Part shown: piece by piece, positions 1-11,814 of the stretch
Position numbering within the stretch: position 1 is the first letter of the stretch
Layout: each line of letters starts with the position of its first letter
From: Pantoea piersonii
GTDB taxonomy: Bacteria > Pseudomonadota > Gammaproteobacteria > Enterobacterales > Enterobacteriaceae
Direction: 5' to 3'
NCBI RefSeq assembly: GCF_003612015.1
Contig: NZ_RARB01000005.1
Coordinates: forward strand, 124,001 to 188,000
Length of the DNA stretch: 64,000 nt
Program-made: the position numbers and the translations under genes
The notes under the pieces: generated by a model
What the model saw: only the letters and a program-made list of their open reading frames with translations
Databases searched by the model: none
Told to the model about the DNA's origin: nothing

Positions 1-694
1 CTCGCGCGGCTTTCCCGTCACGCTTTTCAAGCGCAGTGAGAATTGTCAGGTGCTCCGTTTCCGAAACAATCGGCATATCGCTCGGCGTATAGTGCGCCTG
101 GAGCATACGGAACATACTGCCATAGCGATGGCCAAGCAGATGACCGATGATAAAACCATAGGCTGGATTGCCGCTCGCCTGGGCAATGCGAATATGAAAT
201 AAGCGGTCGCCGGGATGGGTGCGTGACTGCGCGCGGTTATCTTCGCAGTTTTGCAAATAGGCTGCGCGGATCAGCGCCAGTTCCTCGTCGCTGGCATGTA
301 CGGCGGCAAGCGCAGCGGCCTCCGGCTCAATCAGGCGCCGCGCCTGCAACAGCGAAAACGGCGGCAGTTCGGTGGAGAAATCCAGGTTAATCCCCAGTTC
401 ATCGTCCGGCTCGATCCACTGATCGCGCCCGGCCTGTATCATCACGGGTTCCTGCGTACTCGAACGTGCTTTTACAATCACGCCATTGCCAACTTTCACA
501 TCCACCAGCCCAATCACTTCCAGCGCGATTAACGCTTCACGTACCGATGCGCGACTCACCTGTAGCTGCTCGGCCAGCTCCCGCTCCGCTGGCAGGCGGC
601 TGCCGGGAGGAAATTCATTATTGTCGATAAGCTTGATTAGCTGGTCAGCTATCTGTCTGTAAAGCCTTGGGTTTTCCATCTTCTTTATCGGCAT
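1..694 (-). CDS. FadR/GntR-family transcriptional regulator (partial, C-terminal end beyond left edge)
   Basis: About 231 codons are visible; the 3' end lies outside the window. The N-terminal 70 residues form a winged helix-turn-helix of GntR type (PAERELAEQLQVSRASVREA). An FCD ligand domain follows, with the DRLFH (D-x3-H) and EHLTI histidine motifs that hold a metal in this family. It resembles the UxuR/ExuR/LldR group, which sense sugar acids or hydroxy acids. The start is at 694, or at the in-frame ATG at 679. It is divergent from the L-fucose operon, with about 195 bases between start codons, so it is very likely that operon's local repressor; the effector (fuconate or a keto-deoxy derivative) is inferred. 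Confidence 0.9.
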   Translation of the reverse strand, partial: MPIKKMENPRLYRQIADQLIKLIDNNEFPPGSRLPAERELAEQLQVSRASVREALIALEVIGLVDVKVGNGVIVKARSSTQEPVMIQAGRDQWIEPDDELGINLDFSTELPPFSLLQARRLIEPEAAALAAVHASDEELALIRAAYLQNCEDNRAQSRTHPGDRLFHIRIAQASGNPAYGFIIGHLLGHRYGSMFRMLQAHYTPSDMPIVSETEHLTILTALEKRDGKAAR

Positions 695-848
695 GGCACT
701 GCTACCTGTCTAAATAAATTAAGTGACCAGATGCACAAATAATCGTCAGGGCACTTGTCAATGTTACGCAAATGTCAATAAAACGTAATGCGTCAGCGAA
801 AAAGTAGCCAGCGATATTTGCTAACCCGGAAGGGCAAAATTCACTCTT

Positions 849-1629
<781 letters not shown>

Positions 1630-1642
1630 CAGGAGTGGAACA

Positions 1643-2491
1643 ATGAAATTATTACGTGTGGGCGAACCGGGTAAAGAGCGTCCGGCAATGCTGGATGAGC
1701 AGGGCGAGTTGCGCGATCTGTCGCATTACATTGATGACATCGCAGGCGATGCGCTGCTGCCGGACTCGCTCGACAGGCTGCGTCAGCTGCCGCTCAGCGA
1801 GCTGCCCAAAATCAGCGGGCAGCCGCGCACTGGCGCCTGCGTCGGGCGTATCGGCAAGTTTATCTGTATCGGACTGAACTATGCCGATCACGCTGCGGAG
1901 ACCGGCGCAGAGATCCCGCAAGAGCCGGTAGTGTTCGGCAAATGGACCAGCGCGGTGGTCGGGCCAAACGATGCGGTGCGCATTCCACGCGGCTCGGTAA
2001 AAACCGACTGGGAGGTGGAGCTGGGCGTGGTGATCGGCAAAGGCGGCAGCTATATCGCGGAAGAGGATGCGCTGTCGCATGTTGCAGGCTACTGCGTGGT
2101 CAACGACGTCTCAGAACGGGAATATCAGATCGAACGCGGCGGCACCTGGGACAAAGGCAAAGGCTGCGACACCTTTGGCCCCATCGGCCCCTGGCTGGTG
2201 ACCGCCGATGAAATCGCCGATCCGCAGCAGCTCGATCTCTGGCTGGAGGTAGACGGCAAGCGCTATCAGAACGGCAACACCCGCACCATGATCTTTTCGG
2301 TGGCGCATATCATCAGCTATCTCAGCCGGTTTATGAGCCTGCAGCCGGGCGACGTTATCTCTACCGGCACGCCGCCGGGCGTCGGCATGGGGCAGAAACC
2401 GCCGGTCTACCTGCGTCCGGGACAGGTCATCAGGTTAGGGATCGCCGGACTGGGCGAACAGCGTCAGATCACCGAGGGCAGCGAAGAATGA
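1643..2491 (+). CDS. Fumarylacetoacetate hydrolase family, probable 2,4-diketo-3-deoxy-L-fuconate hydrolase
   Basis: 282 residues starting at the ATG behind AGGAGTGGAA; a longer upstream reading frame overlaps the previous gene and is not needed. The FAH fold is shown by the GLNYADHA motif, the metal-binding E-x-E in DWEVELGVVIGK and the Asp of VVNDVSERE, then STGTPPGVG near the C terminus. In the diketo-hydrolase branch of L-fucose breakdown this enzyme cuts the 2,4-diketo acid to pyruvate and L-lactate. It overlaps the next gene by the four bases ATGA, implying translational coupling. Confidence 0.88.
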   Translation: MKLLRVGEPGKERPAMLDEQGELRDLSHYIDDIAGDALLPDSLDRLRQLPLSELPKISGQPRTGACVGRIGKFICIGLNYADHAAETGAEIPQEPVVFGKWTSAVVGPNDAVRIPRGSVKTDWEVELGVVIGKGGSYIAEEDALSHVAGYCVVNDVSEREYQIERGGTWDKGKGCDTFGPIGPWLVTADEIADPQQLDLWLEVDGKRYQNGNTRTMIFSVAHIISYLSRFMSLQPGDVISTGTPPGVGMGQKPPVYLRPGQVIRLGIAGLGEQRQITEGSEE

Positions 2492-3774
2492 CCAGACTGA
2501 CCGCACTGCGCGTTGAGGATATCCGCTTTCCCACGTCCGAGCATCTTGACGGTTCGGATGCAATGAATCCCGACCCTGATTACTCTGCCGCTTACGTCAT
2601 TATCGAAACCGATAACGCGGCGATCAGCGGTCACGGGCTGACCTTTACCATTGGGCGCGGCAATGAAATTTGCTGTGCGGCGATCCGCGCGCTGGAACAT
2701 CTGATCGTCGGTCGTGAGCTGGAGTCCATTACCGCCGATATGGGGCAGTTCTGGCGCGACATAACCAGCGACAGCCAGCTGCGCTGGATCGGCCCGGATA
2801 AAGGCGCCATTCATCTGGCGACCGGCGCGGTAGTTAACGCAGTATGGGATCTCTGGGCGAAATCGGAAGAGAAGCCGCTGTGGCGACTGGTGGCCGATAT
2901 GTCGCCGCAGGCGCTGGTACGCTGCATCGATTTCCGCTATCTCACCGACTGCATCACGCCGGACGAGGCGCTCGCCTTGCTGACAGCACAGCAGGCGGGC
3001 AAAGCGGAGCGCATCCGCCAGCTTGAGCAGCTGGGTTATCCCTGCTACACCACCTCGGCGGGCTGGCTCGGCTATGACGACGATAAACTGCGCCGCCTCT
3101 GCCAGCAGGCTGTCGATGCCGGGTTCTCCCACATTAAGCTGAAAGTCGGACGCGACCTTGAAGACGATATCCGTCGCGTGCGTATTGCGCGCGAGGTGCT
3201 GGGGCCGGATCGCCAGCTAATGATCGACGCCAACCAGGTGTGGGAAGTGAATGAGGCAATAGACTGGGTTCAGCAGCTGGCGTTCGCGCGCCCCTGGTTT
3301 ATTGAGGAGCCGACAAGCCCGGACGATATCGAAGGGCATCGCAAAATTCGCCAGGGCGTAGCGCCAGTTAAGGTCGCAACCGGCGAGATGTGCCAGAACC
3401 GCATCATCTTCAAGCAGCTGATTATGCGTGAAGCGATCGATGTGGTGCAGATAGACGCCTGCCGCCTCGGCGGCGTTAACGAAGTGCTGGCGGTGATGTT
3501 AATGGCGGCAAAATATCAGCTGCCGGTATGCCCGCATGCTGGCGGCGTGGGACTGTGCGAATACGTCCAGCACCTGTCGATGATCGACTTTGTCTGCATA
3601 GCCGGCAGCCATGAAGGCCGGGTCATCGAGTATGTCGATCATCTGCACGAACACTTTCTGCATCCCTGCGAAATCCGCGGCGCCAGCTATATGCCGCCGA
3701 CCGCGCCCGGCTTCTCCATTGAGATGTATCCCGCTTCACGCGAGAAGTACCGCTATCGCGCGCAGGGAGGTTGA
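2488..3774 (+). CDS. L-fuconate dehydratase (enolase superfamily)
   Basis: 428 residues, the usual length of L-fuconate dehydratase. The mandelate-racemase-like barrel residues are all present: the K217-x-K219 pair in HIKLKVG, metal ligands D247 (DANQVW), E274 (FIEEPTSPDD) and E300 (ATGEM), then D323 and H350 in CPHAGGVG. The family abstracts the C2 proton of L-fuconate and eliminates water to give 2-keto-3-deoxy-L-fuconate. The start ATG overlaps the previous stop. The full catalytic set and the surrounding pathway genes make the assignment strong. Confidence 0.93.
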   Translation: MTRLTALRVEDIRFPTSEHLDGSDAMNPDPDYSAAYVIIETDNAAISGHGLTFTIGRGNEICCAAIRALEHLIVGRELESITADMGQFWRDITSDSQLRWIGPDKGAIHLATGAVVNAVWDLWAKSEEKPLWRLVADMSPQALVRCIDFRYLTDCITPDEALALLTAQQAGKAERIRQLEQLGYPCYTTSAGWLGYDDDKLRRLCQQAVDAGFSHIKLKVGRDLEDDIRRVRIAREVLGPDRQLMIDANQVWEVNEAIDWVQQLAFARPWFIEEPTSPDDIEGHRKIRQGVAPVKVATGEMCQNRIIFKQLIMREAIDVVQIDACRLGGVNEVLAVMLMAAKYQLPVCPHAGGVGLCEYVQHLSMIDFVCIAGSHEGRVIEYVDHLHEHFLHPCEIRGASYMPPTAPGFSIEMYPASREKYRYRAQGG

Positions 3775-3775
3775 A

Positions 3776-5731
<1,956 letters not shown>

Positions 5732-5767
5732 CAACACTTACTGACTGTACGCTACGAGGATATAACC

Positions 5768-6994
5768 ATGTCAACACAACGCGTTGAGACGCCAGAAAAT
5801 ATTGGCGTCGGGGGTTCTATTAGCCTGCGCTGGGCGTTCATGCTGATCACCACCCTGTTTTTTATGTGGGGCGTGTCATACGGCCTGCTGGATGTTTTAA
5901 ATAAACACTTTCAGGAAACGTTAAACGTCACCAAAGCCCAGTCAGGATTACTACAGGCGGCCTATTTTGGTGCCTATTTTATTGTGGCGCTGCCGGCGGG
6001 CTATTTTATGCGCCGTCACGGCTACAAGGCGGGGATCCTTGCGGGGTTATCGCTGTACGCCATTGGCGCGCTGCTGTTTGTGCCGGCGGCGATGGTCAAT
6101 AATTTCTCGGTATTTCTGTTTGCGCTGTTCGTGCTGGCCTGCGGCCTTGGCTGCCTTGAAACTGCCGCTAACCCCTATGCCACCGTGCTGGGCGATGCAA
6201 ACGGCGCGGAGCGCCGTCTCAACCTGGCGCAATCCTTTAACGGACTGGGACAGTTTGTCGGACCGATGATTGGCGGCTCGCTGTTCTTTACGCACGCCAG
6301 CCAGGATGCTGCGCAGGATAGCGTCAAAATGACCTATGTGGTGATTGCGTTTGTGGTCATCGCTATTGCGCTGCTATTTAAACGTACCGCCTTGCCAGAT
6401 ATTCGTGAGGCCGCCAGTGAACATGCGCAGCAGCCCGGCGCTACCTTATGGCAGCAAAAACATTTTGTCGGCGGCGTGATTGCGCAGTTCTTTTATGTTG
6501 CCGCGCAGGTTGGGGTGGGCGCCTTCTTTATTAACTACGCCACCGAGCACTGGCACGGCGTGACCAACCAGAGCGCCTCTTATATGCTTTCGGTCGCGAT
6601 GATCTGCTTTATGCTTGGCCGCTTCTTTTCTACCTGGCTGATGGGCAGGGTTAAACCAGCAGCGATGCTGGCAGCCTATGCGCTGATTAATATCGTGCTG
6701 TGTGCCACGGTGATGCTCGGCGCAGGCGACGTTTCAGTTGTTGCGCTGATCGCCATTTTCTTCTTTATGTCCACTATGTTCCCAACCATCTTTGCTATGG
6801 GCGTGAAAAATCTCGGTCCAGCCACTAAACAGGCCAGCTCATTTATGATCATGGCGATTGTTGGCGGCGCGATTATGCCTTATTTCATGGGGCTGATTTC
6901 CGACCATGTCAGTACCGCCGTGGCTTACGGTTTGCCGCTGCTCTGCTTTGCCGTTGTGCTGGCTTATGCGCTCAGGCAGCGGAGACATTCATAA
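5768..6994 (+). CDS. fucP: FucP-family MFS sugar:proton symporter
   Basis: 408 residues with about twelve hydrophobic segments. FucP-type signatures are FFMWGVSYGLLDVLNKHFQ in the first helix, AAYFGAYFIVALPAGYFMRR, GLGCLETAANPYATVLG and FFMSTMFPTIFAMGVKNLG. The Asp/Glu and Asn residues of these motifs couple sugar to protons in E. coli FucP. The gene ends the catabolic operon, 36 bases after the mutarotase, with a terminator about 45 bases downstream. Substrate L-fucose (possibly L-galactose or D-arabinose too) is inferred from the operon. Confidence 0.92.
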   Translation: MSTQRVETPENIGVGGSISLRWAFMLITTLFFMWGVSYGLLDVLNKHFQETLNVTKAQSGLLQAAYFGAYFIVALPAGYFMRRHGYKAGILAGLSLYAIGALLFVPAAMVNNFSVFLFALFVLACGLGCLETAANPYATVLGDANGAERRLNLAQSFNGLGQFVGPMIGGSLFFTHASQDAAQDSVKMTYVVIAFVVIAIALLFKRTALPDIREAASEHAQQPGATLWQQKHFVGGVIAQFFYVAAQVGVGAFFINYATEHWHGVTNQSASYMLSVAMICFMLGRFFSTWLMGRVKPAAMLAAYALINIVLCATVMLGAGDVSVVALIAIFFFMSTMFPTIFAMGVKNLGPATKQASSFMIMAIVGGAIMPYFMGLISDHVSTAVAYGLPLLCFAVVLAYALRQRRHS

Positions 6995-7038
6995 TAAAGA
7001 GGGCATCGCGTTGAGTGTGGTAGCGATGGTGTAAGGCG

Positions 7039-7076
7039 AAAGGGGTGATCCAGCGGGTCGCCCCTTTAACGTTTTT
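7039..7076 (+). terminator. Rho-independent terminator of the fucose operon
   Basis: Arms AAAGGGGTGA (7039-7048) and TCGCCCCTTT (7058-7067) pair over ten positions with one G-U, loop of nine bases, followed by AACGTTTTT. It lies 45 bases after fucP. Confidence 0.8.
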
Positions 7077-7484
7077 CAGCCCGACAGGCGTGCAGAGCGA
7101 AAGAAATCATCAGAAGCATACGGGCACGCAATCTTGAACATGGCCCACGCAATTGGTCGTCACTGCCGTTACGCTCGCTTCTCTTTTATTCGCTGCTGAT
7201 TAACTTTTTAGCTAGCGCTGTTGCGTTCGCGAAACAGAGTTTACAGCGGAACGACAGGTTATAAATTGAACAGTTGCTCGCAGCCTGTTGCTGGCGTGGC
7301 CTGCAGCAAACTATCCACAGCTTTACGCGCCGGATGTGCAGCGAAGATGTGGATAAGGATTCTCAGGCCTCGTAGGGGAAACATCCTGGATGTGCGGCTA
7401 CCTTTTCCTTTTCTCACCGGGCTGGAAAGGGTTGATACCGAGAAGGCAGCTATAATTTTACTGAGCAACCGGCGGGAGAAACTT
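7077..7484. other. Intergenic, no convincing gene
   Basis: No reading frame with a ribosome binding site is seen; frames entering the hydrolase from upstream have no homology-like content. Two DnaA-box-like 9-mers occur: CTATCCACA at 7311-7319, and the exact TTATCCACA on the other strand at 7348-7356. Confidence 0.5.
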
Positions 7485-8348
7485 ATGTTTGAGGGGTTTA
7501 CGCACACCAAAATCAGCGTGTCAGAAGCAGAGCTTAATGTTCGTTATGGCGGTAACGGGCCTCCGGTTCTGCTATTGCACGGACATCCGCGTACGCATGC
7601 AACCTGGTCAAAAGTGGCCCCCGAGCTTGCCAAATCTTTTACGGTGGTATGCCCCGATCTGCGTGGTTTCGGTTGCTCATCAAAGCCCGCCGATCAGCCC
7701 CATCATATTGGTTCGTCTAAAAGAGCTAAGGCGAAAGATTGTGTAGAACTGATGAGCCAGCTGGGTTTCGAACAGTTTGCGATGGCTGGACACGACAGAG
7801 GAAGTTACACGGCTTACAGAGCTGCTCTGGACTACCCGGACCGCATTACACGCCTTGCCGTACTCGATTGCATTCCAATACTTGAAGCGCTCAACCGATG
7901 TAATGAGAAATTTGCCAGACAGTGGTATCACTGGTTTTTCTTTGCTCAACCAGAAAAACCAGAACGAGCCATTCTGGCTGACCCGGATAAATGGTATGGC
8001 GGCCAGCCAGAATCCATGGGAGATGAAGAGTACGTTGAATTCAGGCGAGCCATACACGATCCGGAGACTGTCCACGGCATGATCGAAGATTATCGCGCTG
8101 GTTTATCTATAGATAAGGAACATGAGCTTCAGGATCGCCAGCTCGGTCGGATGATTGAATGTCCCACGCTCTGCCTGTGGTCAAAATATGATGATCTGGA
8201 AGATATATACGGCGACGTATTAAGTATCTGGAAAAGCTGGGCAACAAATCTCCAGGGTAAAGCGATAAACAGCGGTCATCATATGGCTGAAGAAGCACCG
8301 GAAGAAGTTGCAGCGGAACTCCGGCATTTTCTTTTACAACACGCTTAG
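7485..8348 (+). CDS. Alpha/beta hydrolase of the haloacetate (fluoroacetate) dehalogenase type
   Basis: 287 residues from the ATG behind GGCGGGAGAAACTT. The nucleophile elbow GHDRGS gives Asp104 rather than serine. D128 in LDCIP and H265 in SGHHM are the predicted remaining catalytic residues. H149-W150 (YHWFFF) and Y203 (DYRAG) match the halide pocket of characterised fluoroacetate dehalogenase. Of the two carboxylate-binding arginines, only R105 is kept; the second position is Tyr108. HGHPRTHATW forms the oxyanion region. A halo-acid or epoxide-like substrate is likely, fluoroacetate itself uncertain. It is followed by an AraC regulator on the same strand after about 300 bases. Confidence 0.85.
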   Translation: MFEGFTHTKISVSEAELNVRYGGNGPPVLLLHGHPRTHATWSKVAPELAKSFTVVCPDLRGFGCSSKPADQPHHIGSSKRAKAKDCVELMSQLGFEQFAMAGHDRGSYTAYRAALDYPDRITRLAVLDCIPILEALNRCNEKFARQWYHWFFFAQPEKPERAILADPDKWYGGQPESMGDEEYVEFRRAIHDPETVHGMIEDYRAGLSIDKEHELQDRQLGRMIECPTLCLWSKYDDLEDIYGDVLSIWKSWATNLQGKAINSGHHMAEEAPEEVAAELRHFLLQHA

Positions 8349-8367
8349 CCGTTCACCTTATTTAGTC

Positions 8368-8389
8368 ACGCACCTGCATTCAGGTGCGT
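8368..8389. terminator. Stem-loop after the hydrolase gene
   Basis: ACGCACCTG and CAGGTGCGT form a perfect nine-pair stem around CATT, 19 bases past the stop. There is no good U-run, so termination is possible but not certain. Confidence 0.4.
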
Positions 8390-8444
8390 TCGTGCCTGGC
8401 CTGCAGTTAACCCCATGCCAGCGTTACACGTTAACTATGCGTGA

Positions 8445-8456
8445 TAAGCGGACACT
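8445..8456. repeat. Half copy of the TCCGCT/AGCGGA palindromic repeat
   Basis: ATAAGCGGACAC carries only the right arm of the interspersed palindrome found at seven other intergenic sites in the window; the left arm is not recognisable. Confidence 0.3.
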
Positions 8457-8645
8457 CTCTTTCGGGAGAGGAACCCCTTGCTTAATGAAGCTCTGCTAAA
8501 AAAGCACGAAATTGATATGATATCGGTTCGGGAAAAGCTGGGGGAAAATATGGCATCCTAAGCCATATAAAACAGCCTTCATGAAAGGCAGCCTGTCAAA
8601 AAGAGTCAGAACGACTCTCTGTGAAAAAGGGAGCGAATCTACTAA

Positions 8646-9407
8646 GTGACCAGACATAGCGACTTTGATTTTTCATGCAGGTCAGTTATCCCTTATGCAC
8701 ATGACTACAGGCACGGCGATTATGAAAGTTTGCATACGCACACCTGTGCTCAGCTTATTCATACCCTGAGCGGCGTTATTCGCATTGAAACCCAGCATGG
8801 ATTTTGGGTCGTCCCTCCTTCACGCGGAGTCTGGATACCGGCATACACCCCGCATGCACTGCATATTACAGGAGATGTTAAGGCGAGAGGGGTCTTTGTC
8901 GAGCCGCTGGCTCGGGCTGATTTGCCCGTCATCTGTCAGGTTATTGGCGTGAGTAATCTGTTACGGGAGCTGATTATCTGCGCGCTGACGCTTCCTGCGG
9001 ATTACACGCCAGGAAGCAGGGCTGAACGTGTTTATGAACTGATGCTGGATGAAATTCGCCTGATGGATACGCTTCCGTTTCACCTGCCGGAGCCGGTCTC
9101 TGAACGCCTGAAACAACTGTGTCAGGCTGTTCGCGATGCACCGCATGAGAGCTGGTCGATTGCGAAGGCAGCCGTAAAATTCAGCGCCAGCGGACGTACT
9201 CTCAACCGCCATTTTTACCAGCAAACCGGCATGCAGTTCAGCGAGTGGGTTCGGCGAGCGCGTCTTCTGCACGCCCTGACGCGTCTGGCGCAGGGCGAGC
9301 AAATAACACGAGTGGCGCTGGATTCAGGTTACGCCAGCCCCGGCGCGTTCAGCGCTATGTTTCGGCGAGTGATGGGGATGACGCCGAGTGATTACTTCAG
9401 CCAGTAA
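8646..9407 (+). CDS. AraC-family regulator, cupin plus HTH (NimR-like architecture)
   Basis: 253 residues from a GTG start behind AAAAAGGGAGCG. The N-terminal half is a cupin: HTHTCAQLIHTLSGV, then PPSRGVWIPAYTPHAL. The C-terminal 100 residues carry the two AraC helix-turn-helix motifs, ending GYASPGAFSAMFRRVMGMTP. This architecture matches the NimR/YeaM group that often controls an adjacent efflux or metabolic gene. No MFS gene sits beside it here; the nearest candidates are the dehalogenase-like gene upstream and leuA, which is convergent. Target is unknown. Confidence 0.88.
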   Translation: MTRHSDFDFSCRSVIPYAHDYRHGDYESLHTHTCAQLIHTLSGVIRIETQHGFWVVPPSRGVWIPAYTPHALHITGDVKARGVFVEPLARADLPVICQVIGVSNLLRELIICALTLPADYTPGSRAERVYELMLDEIRLMDTLPFHLPEPVSERLKQLCQAVRDAPHESWSIAKAAVKFSASGRTLNRHFYQQTGMQFSEWVRRARLLHALTRLAQGEQITRVALDSGYASPGAFSAMFRRVMGMTPSDYFSQ

Positions 9408-11067
9408 CGAAATTTGCTGCAGCGTTCAGCATGGCTTGCAGAGAGGCCCGGCTAATGTCACTGTCGATACTGACTCCCCAGCCACATTTCCCCGTCAGAT
9501 CCTGGCAGCATACATAGGCTACAGAGCGACTGTCGCTGCGTTTACCAAGCGTGTGCTCCTGATAACTCACTATTTCAAGTTCCGTTTTCATTTCCCGGCA
9601 AAAGGCTGTAAGCGCTGCTGAAAGCAAGCCGTTTCCCTCACCCGTCAGGCTCAGTTTTTTGCCATGGCAAATAATCTCAGCAGAAAGCAATGTACGCTGG
9701 TCGGGCTGATTGTTGCAGACATACTCTTTTAAACATACTGGTGGGGTATCAACAACGCCATACGCCTGGCGAAAAAGGTTCCAGACAGCCATCTGTGACA
9801 TTTCTTTTTCATCACGTTCCGCCTCTTTTTGTACCCGGAGGCTGAATGCCTGCTGAAGTGGACGTGGCAGTATGAGGTTGTGATTTTGCTCAAGTAACCA
9901 GGCCGCACCGCTTTTGCCTGACTGGCTATTTACGCGGATAACCGCTTCATAGCTGCAACCGATATCTGCCGGATCGAGCGGCAGATAGGGGATCTTCCAG
10001 ACAGAATCTGATGAGCGCTGCCGTGCAGCAAACCCTTTTTTTATCGCATCCTGATGGGAGCCGGAAAAAGCAGTAAAAACCAGTTCGCCAGCGTAGGGAT
10101 GACGCGGCGGAACAGGCAGCTGATTGCACTCTTCCACCACTTCAATCACCTTTTTCATTTGGCTAAAGTCGAGCCCGGGTGAGATGCCCTGCGTATAAAG
10201 GTTTAGCGCCAGCGTCACTAGATCCGCATTACCCGTACGCTCTCCGTTTCCAAACAGACAGCCTTCAACGCGTTCGGCGCCAGCCAGTAGCGCAAGTTCA
10301 GCACAGGCAATGCCAGTTCCACGATCGTTATGGGGATGGACGCTTATGCACACCTGCTGGCGGCGCGAAAAATGGCGGCAAAAATATTCTATCTGATCGG
10401 CGTAAATATTCGGCATGCTGACCTCAACCGTCGCTGGAAGGTTGATAATCATGGGGCGAGAGGTATCCGGCTCCCAGACCTCGGCCACCGCCTCACAAAT
10501 CTGAAGTGCAAAATCAGGCTCAGTGAAGCAGAACGTTTCTGGAGAATACTGAAATGTCCAGTTGGACTCTGGCGTCTCGTCGCATAAGCGACGGATTTGC
10601 CTGGCCGCGCTGACGGCAAGCTGGACAATTTCATCACGTGTCTGACGGAAGACGATTTCCCTGAAAAGTGGCGCCGTTGCATTGTATAAATGAACTGTCG
10701 CCTGATGAACTCCCTGCAATGATTCAAAGGTTCGCGTAATTAAATCTTCTCGTGCCTGAGTTAAAACCTGAATGTTCACATCTTGTGGAATACGTTTACC
10801 TTCAATCAGCGACCGAACAAAATCAAAATCCGTTTGTGAAGCAGAGGGAAACGCGACCTCAATTTCCCGGAAACCACAGGCAATAAGGAGATCCCAGAAT
10901 TTCATTTTCCGCGCGCTGTCCATGGGCTCAGCAAGCGCCTGATTACCGTCGCGTAAATCCGTAGAAAGCCAGCGCGGAGGGCGGGTCAAGGTGTTATCCG
11001 GCCATTGTCTGTCAGTAAGACTGACAGCAGGGTGCGCTTTATATTTGAGTGAAGGATCGTTCAACAT
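9397..11067 (-). CDS. leuA: 2-isopropylmalate synthase, long (yeast/actinobacterial) LeuA type
   Basis: 556 residues from the ATG behind AAAGAGGAACCTCGT. The TIM-barrel domain shows TDLRDGNQALAEPMD (metal and ketoacid binding) and ISVHPHNDRGTGIACAE with the catalytic HxH, and GNGERTGNADLVT. The last 130 residues form the leucine-sensing regulatory domain. It condenses 2-ketoisovalerate with acetyl-CoA. It differs from the E. coli-type LeuA of about 520 residues, and no leuBCD genes lie beside it, so it is a stand-alone paralogue. Its 3' end overlaps the convergent AraC gene by eleven bases. Confidence 0.92.
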   Translation of the reverse strand: MLNDPSLKYKAHPAVSLTDRQWPDNTLTRPPRWLSTDLRDGNQALAEPMDSARKMKFWDLLIACGFREIEVAFPSASQTDFDFVRSLIEGKRIPQDVNIQVLTQAREDLITRTFESLQGVHQATVHLYNATAPLFREIVFRQTRDEIVQLAVSAARQIRRLCDETPESNWTFQYSPETFCFTEPDFALQICEAVAEVWEPDTSRPMIINLPATVEVSMPNIYADQIEYFCRHFSRRQQVCISVHPHNDRGTGIACAELALLAGAERVEGCLFGNGERTGNADLVTLALNLYTQGISPGLDFSQMKKVIEVVEECNQLPVPPRHPYAGELVFTAFSGSHQDAIKKGFAARQRSSDSVWKIPYLPLDPADIGCSYEAVIRVNSQSGKSGAAWLLEQNHNLILPRPLQQAFSLRVQKEAERDEKEMSQMAVWNLFRQAYGVVDTPPVCLKEYVCNNQPDQRTLLSAEIICHGKKLSLTGEGNGLLSAALTAFCREMKTELEIVSYQEHTLGKRSDSRSVAYVCCQDLTGKCGWGVSIDSDISRASLQAMLNAAANFVTG

Positions 11068-11346
11068 ACGAGGTTCCTCTTTAACAAAGATGCCCCAGTA
11101 TCCTGTTAAACGGGTCGGGACACTCACCTGAAGGTGACAACTCTTTATTCAAACATGACAACCACGCAGCACTATTTTTTAACGGACATTCAAACAGGTG
11201 GAAACCTCTTAAGCTTTACTCGCCTCTGATGCTGACCAGCTGCCAGCTACGTAAGATTTACTATCCATAGCCTTATTCTCCGCACTTTTTCAGCCAGCCA
11301 GGCCCGGAATCTTTTGCTTCGCCATTTCGTTAAGCTGAGGGGCAGG

Positions 11347-11371
11347 GTCCGCTTTTTGCCTTGAGCGGGTC
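11347..11371. repeat. Interspersed TCCGCT/AGCGGA palindrome
   Basis: GTCCGCT and AGCGGGTC arms (one mismatch) around TTTTGCCTTG. One of eight related intergenic copies. Confidence 0.5.
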
Positions 11372-11533
11372 AGACTAAAAGGGTGTCAGTCGGTCCCCGA
11401 GGCTTGCTGTGAGACGAAAGTGTAATGTGAACAGCGCGTCACGACGTGACGTTATTACGTGACCAGATATTAGCTATGAGATTCAAGAGGGAGCCGGGGC
11501 GTATGAAATCGCCGGAGCATCACATTGCGTTTA

Positions 11534-11557
11534 GTCCGCTATGAGCGGGGAGTGGAC
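11534..11557. repeat. Interspersed TCCGCT/AGCGGA palindrome
   Basis: GTCCGCT and AGTGGAC arms with one mismatch around ATGAGCGGGG, 180 bases from the previous copy. Confidence 0.5.
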
Positions 11558-11752
11558 AATTCATTAGCTCAGTAGCATAAGGCCGGTTGTAGAGTCTTCT
11601 TCCCCAAACACATATCCTGGCACGCCCTTACTTCGCCCCTTCCAAACGATAAACCTTACAGCCAATGGAACGGTTCCGTCAGCTGCTCTAAAAATATCAC
11701 CCAAATATTTAACGACTTAGCTTTTTCATAAGCCAAATCTGGCCTAATTAAC

Positions 11753-11779
11753 TAACGGCATCGTCAGGAATGCCGATAT
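11753..11779 (+). promoter_or_regulatory. Sigma-28 (FliA)-like promoter of the chemoreceptor
   Basis: TAACGGCA, eleven bases, then GCCGATAT. The -10 matches the FliA consensus GCCGATAA at seven of eight positions, the spacer is the ideal length, and the -35 keeps TAA. It lies 36 bases before the chemoreceptor start, as expected for a flagellar class 3 gene. Confidence 0.65.
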
Positions 11780-11814
11780 AGATCACTCCTTTTTTATTTA
11801 TCTGGAAGTTAAAT

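Larger units (their letters stand above)
11068..11814. other. Intergenic stretch between leuA and the chemoreceptor
   Basis: No supportable gene. It contains two copies of the interspersed palindrome (11347-11371, 11534-11557) and the sigma-28-like promoter of the next gene. No leucine-rich leader peptide or tRNA-like fold was recognised. Confidence 0.5.

Noticed and set aside
11565..11600. Stretch resembling a tRNA D-arm (TAGCTCAGTAGCATAAG)
   Set aside because: No acceptor, anticodon or T stem can be paired around it.
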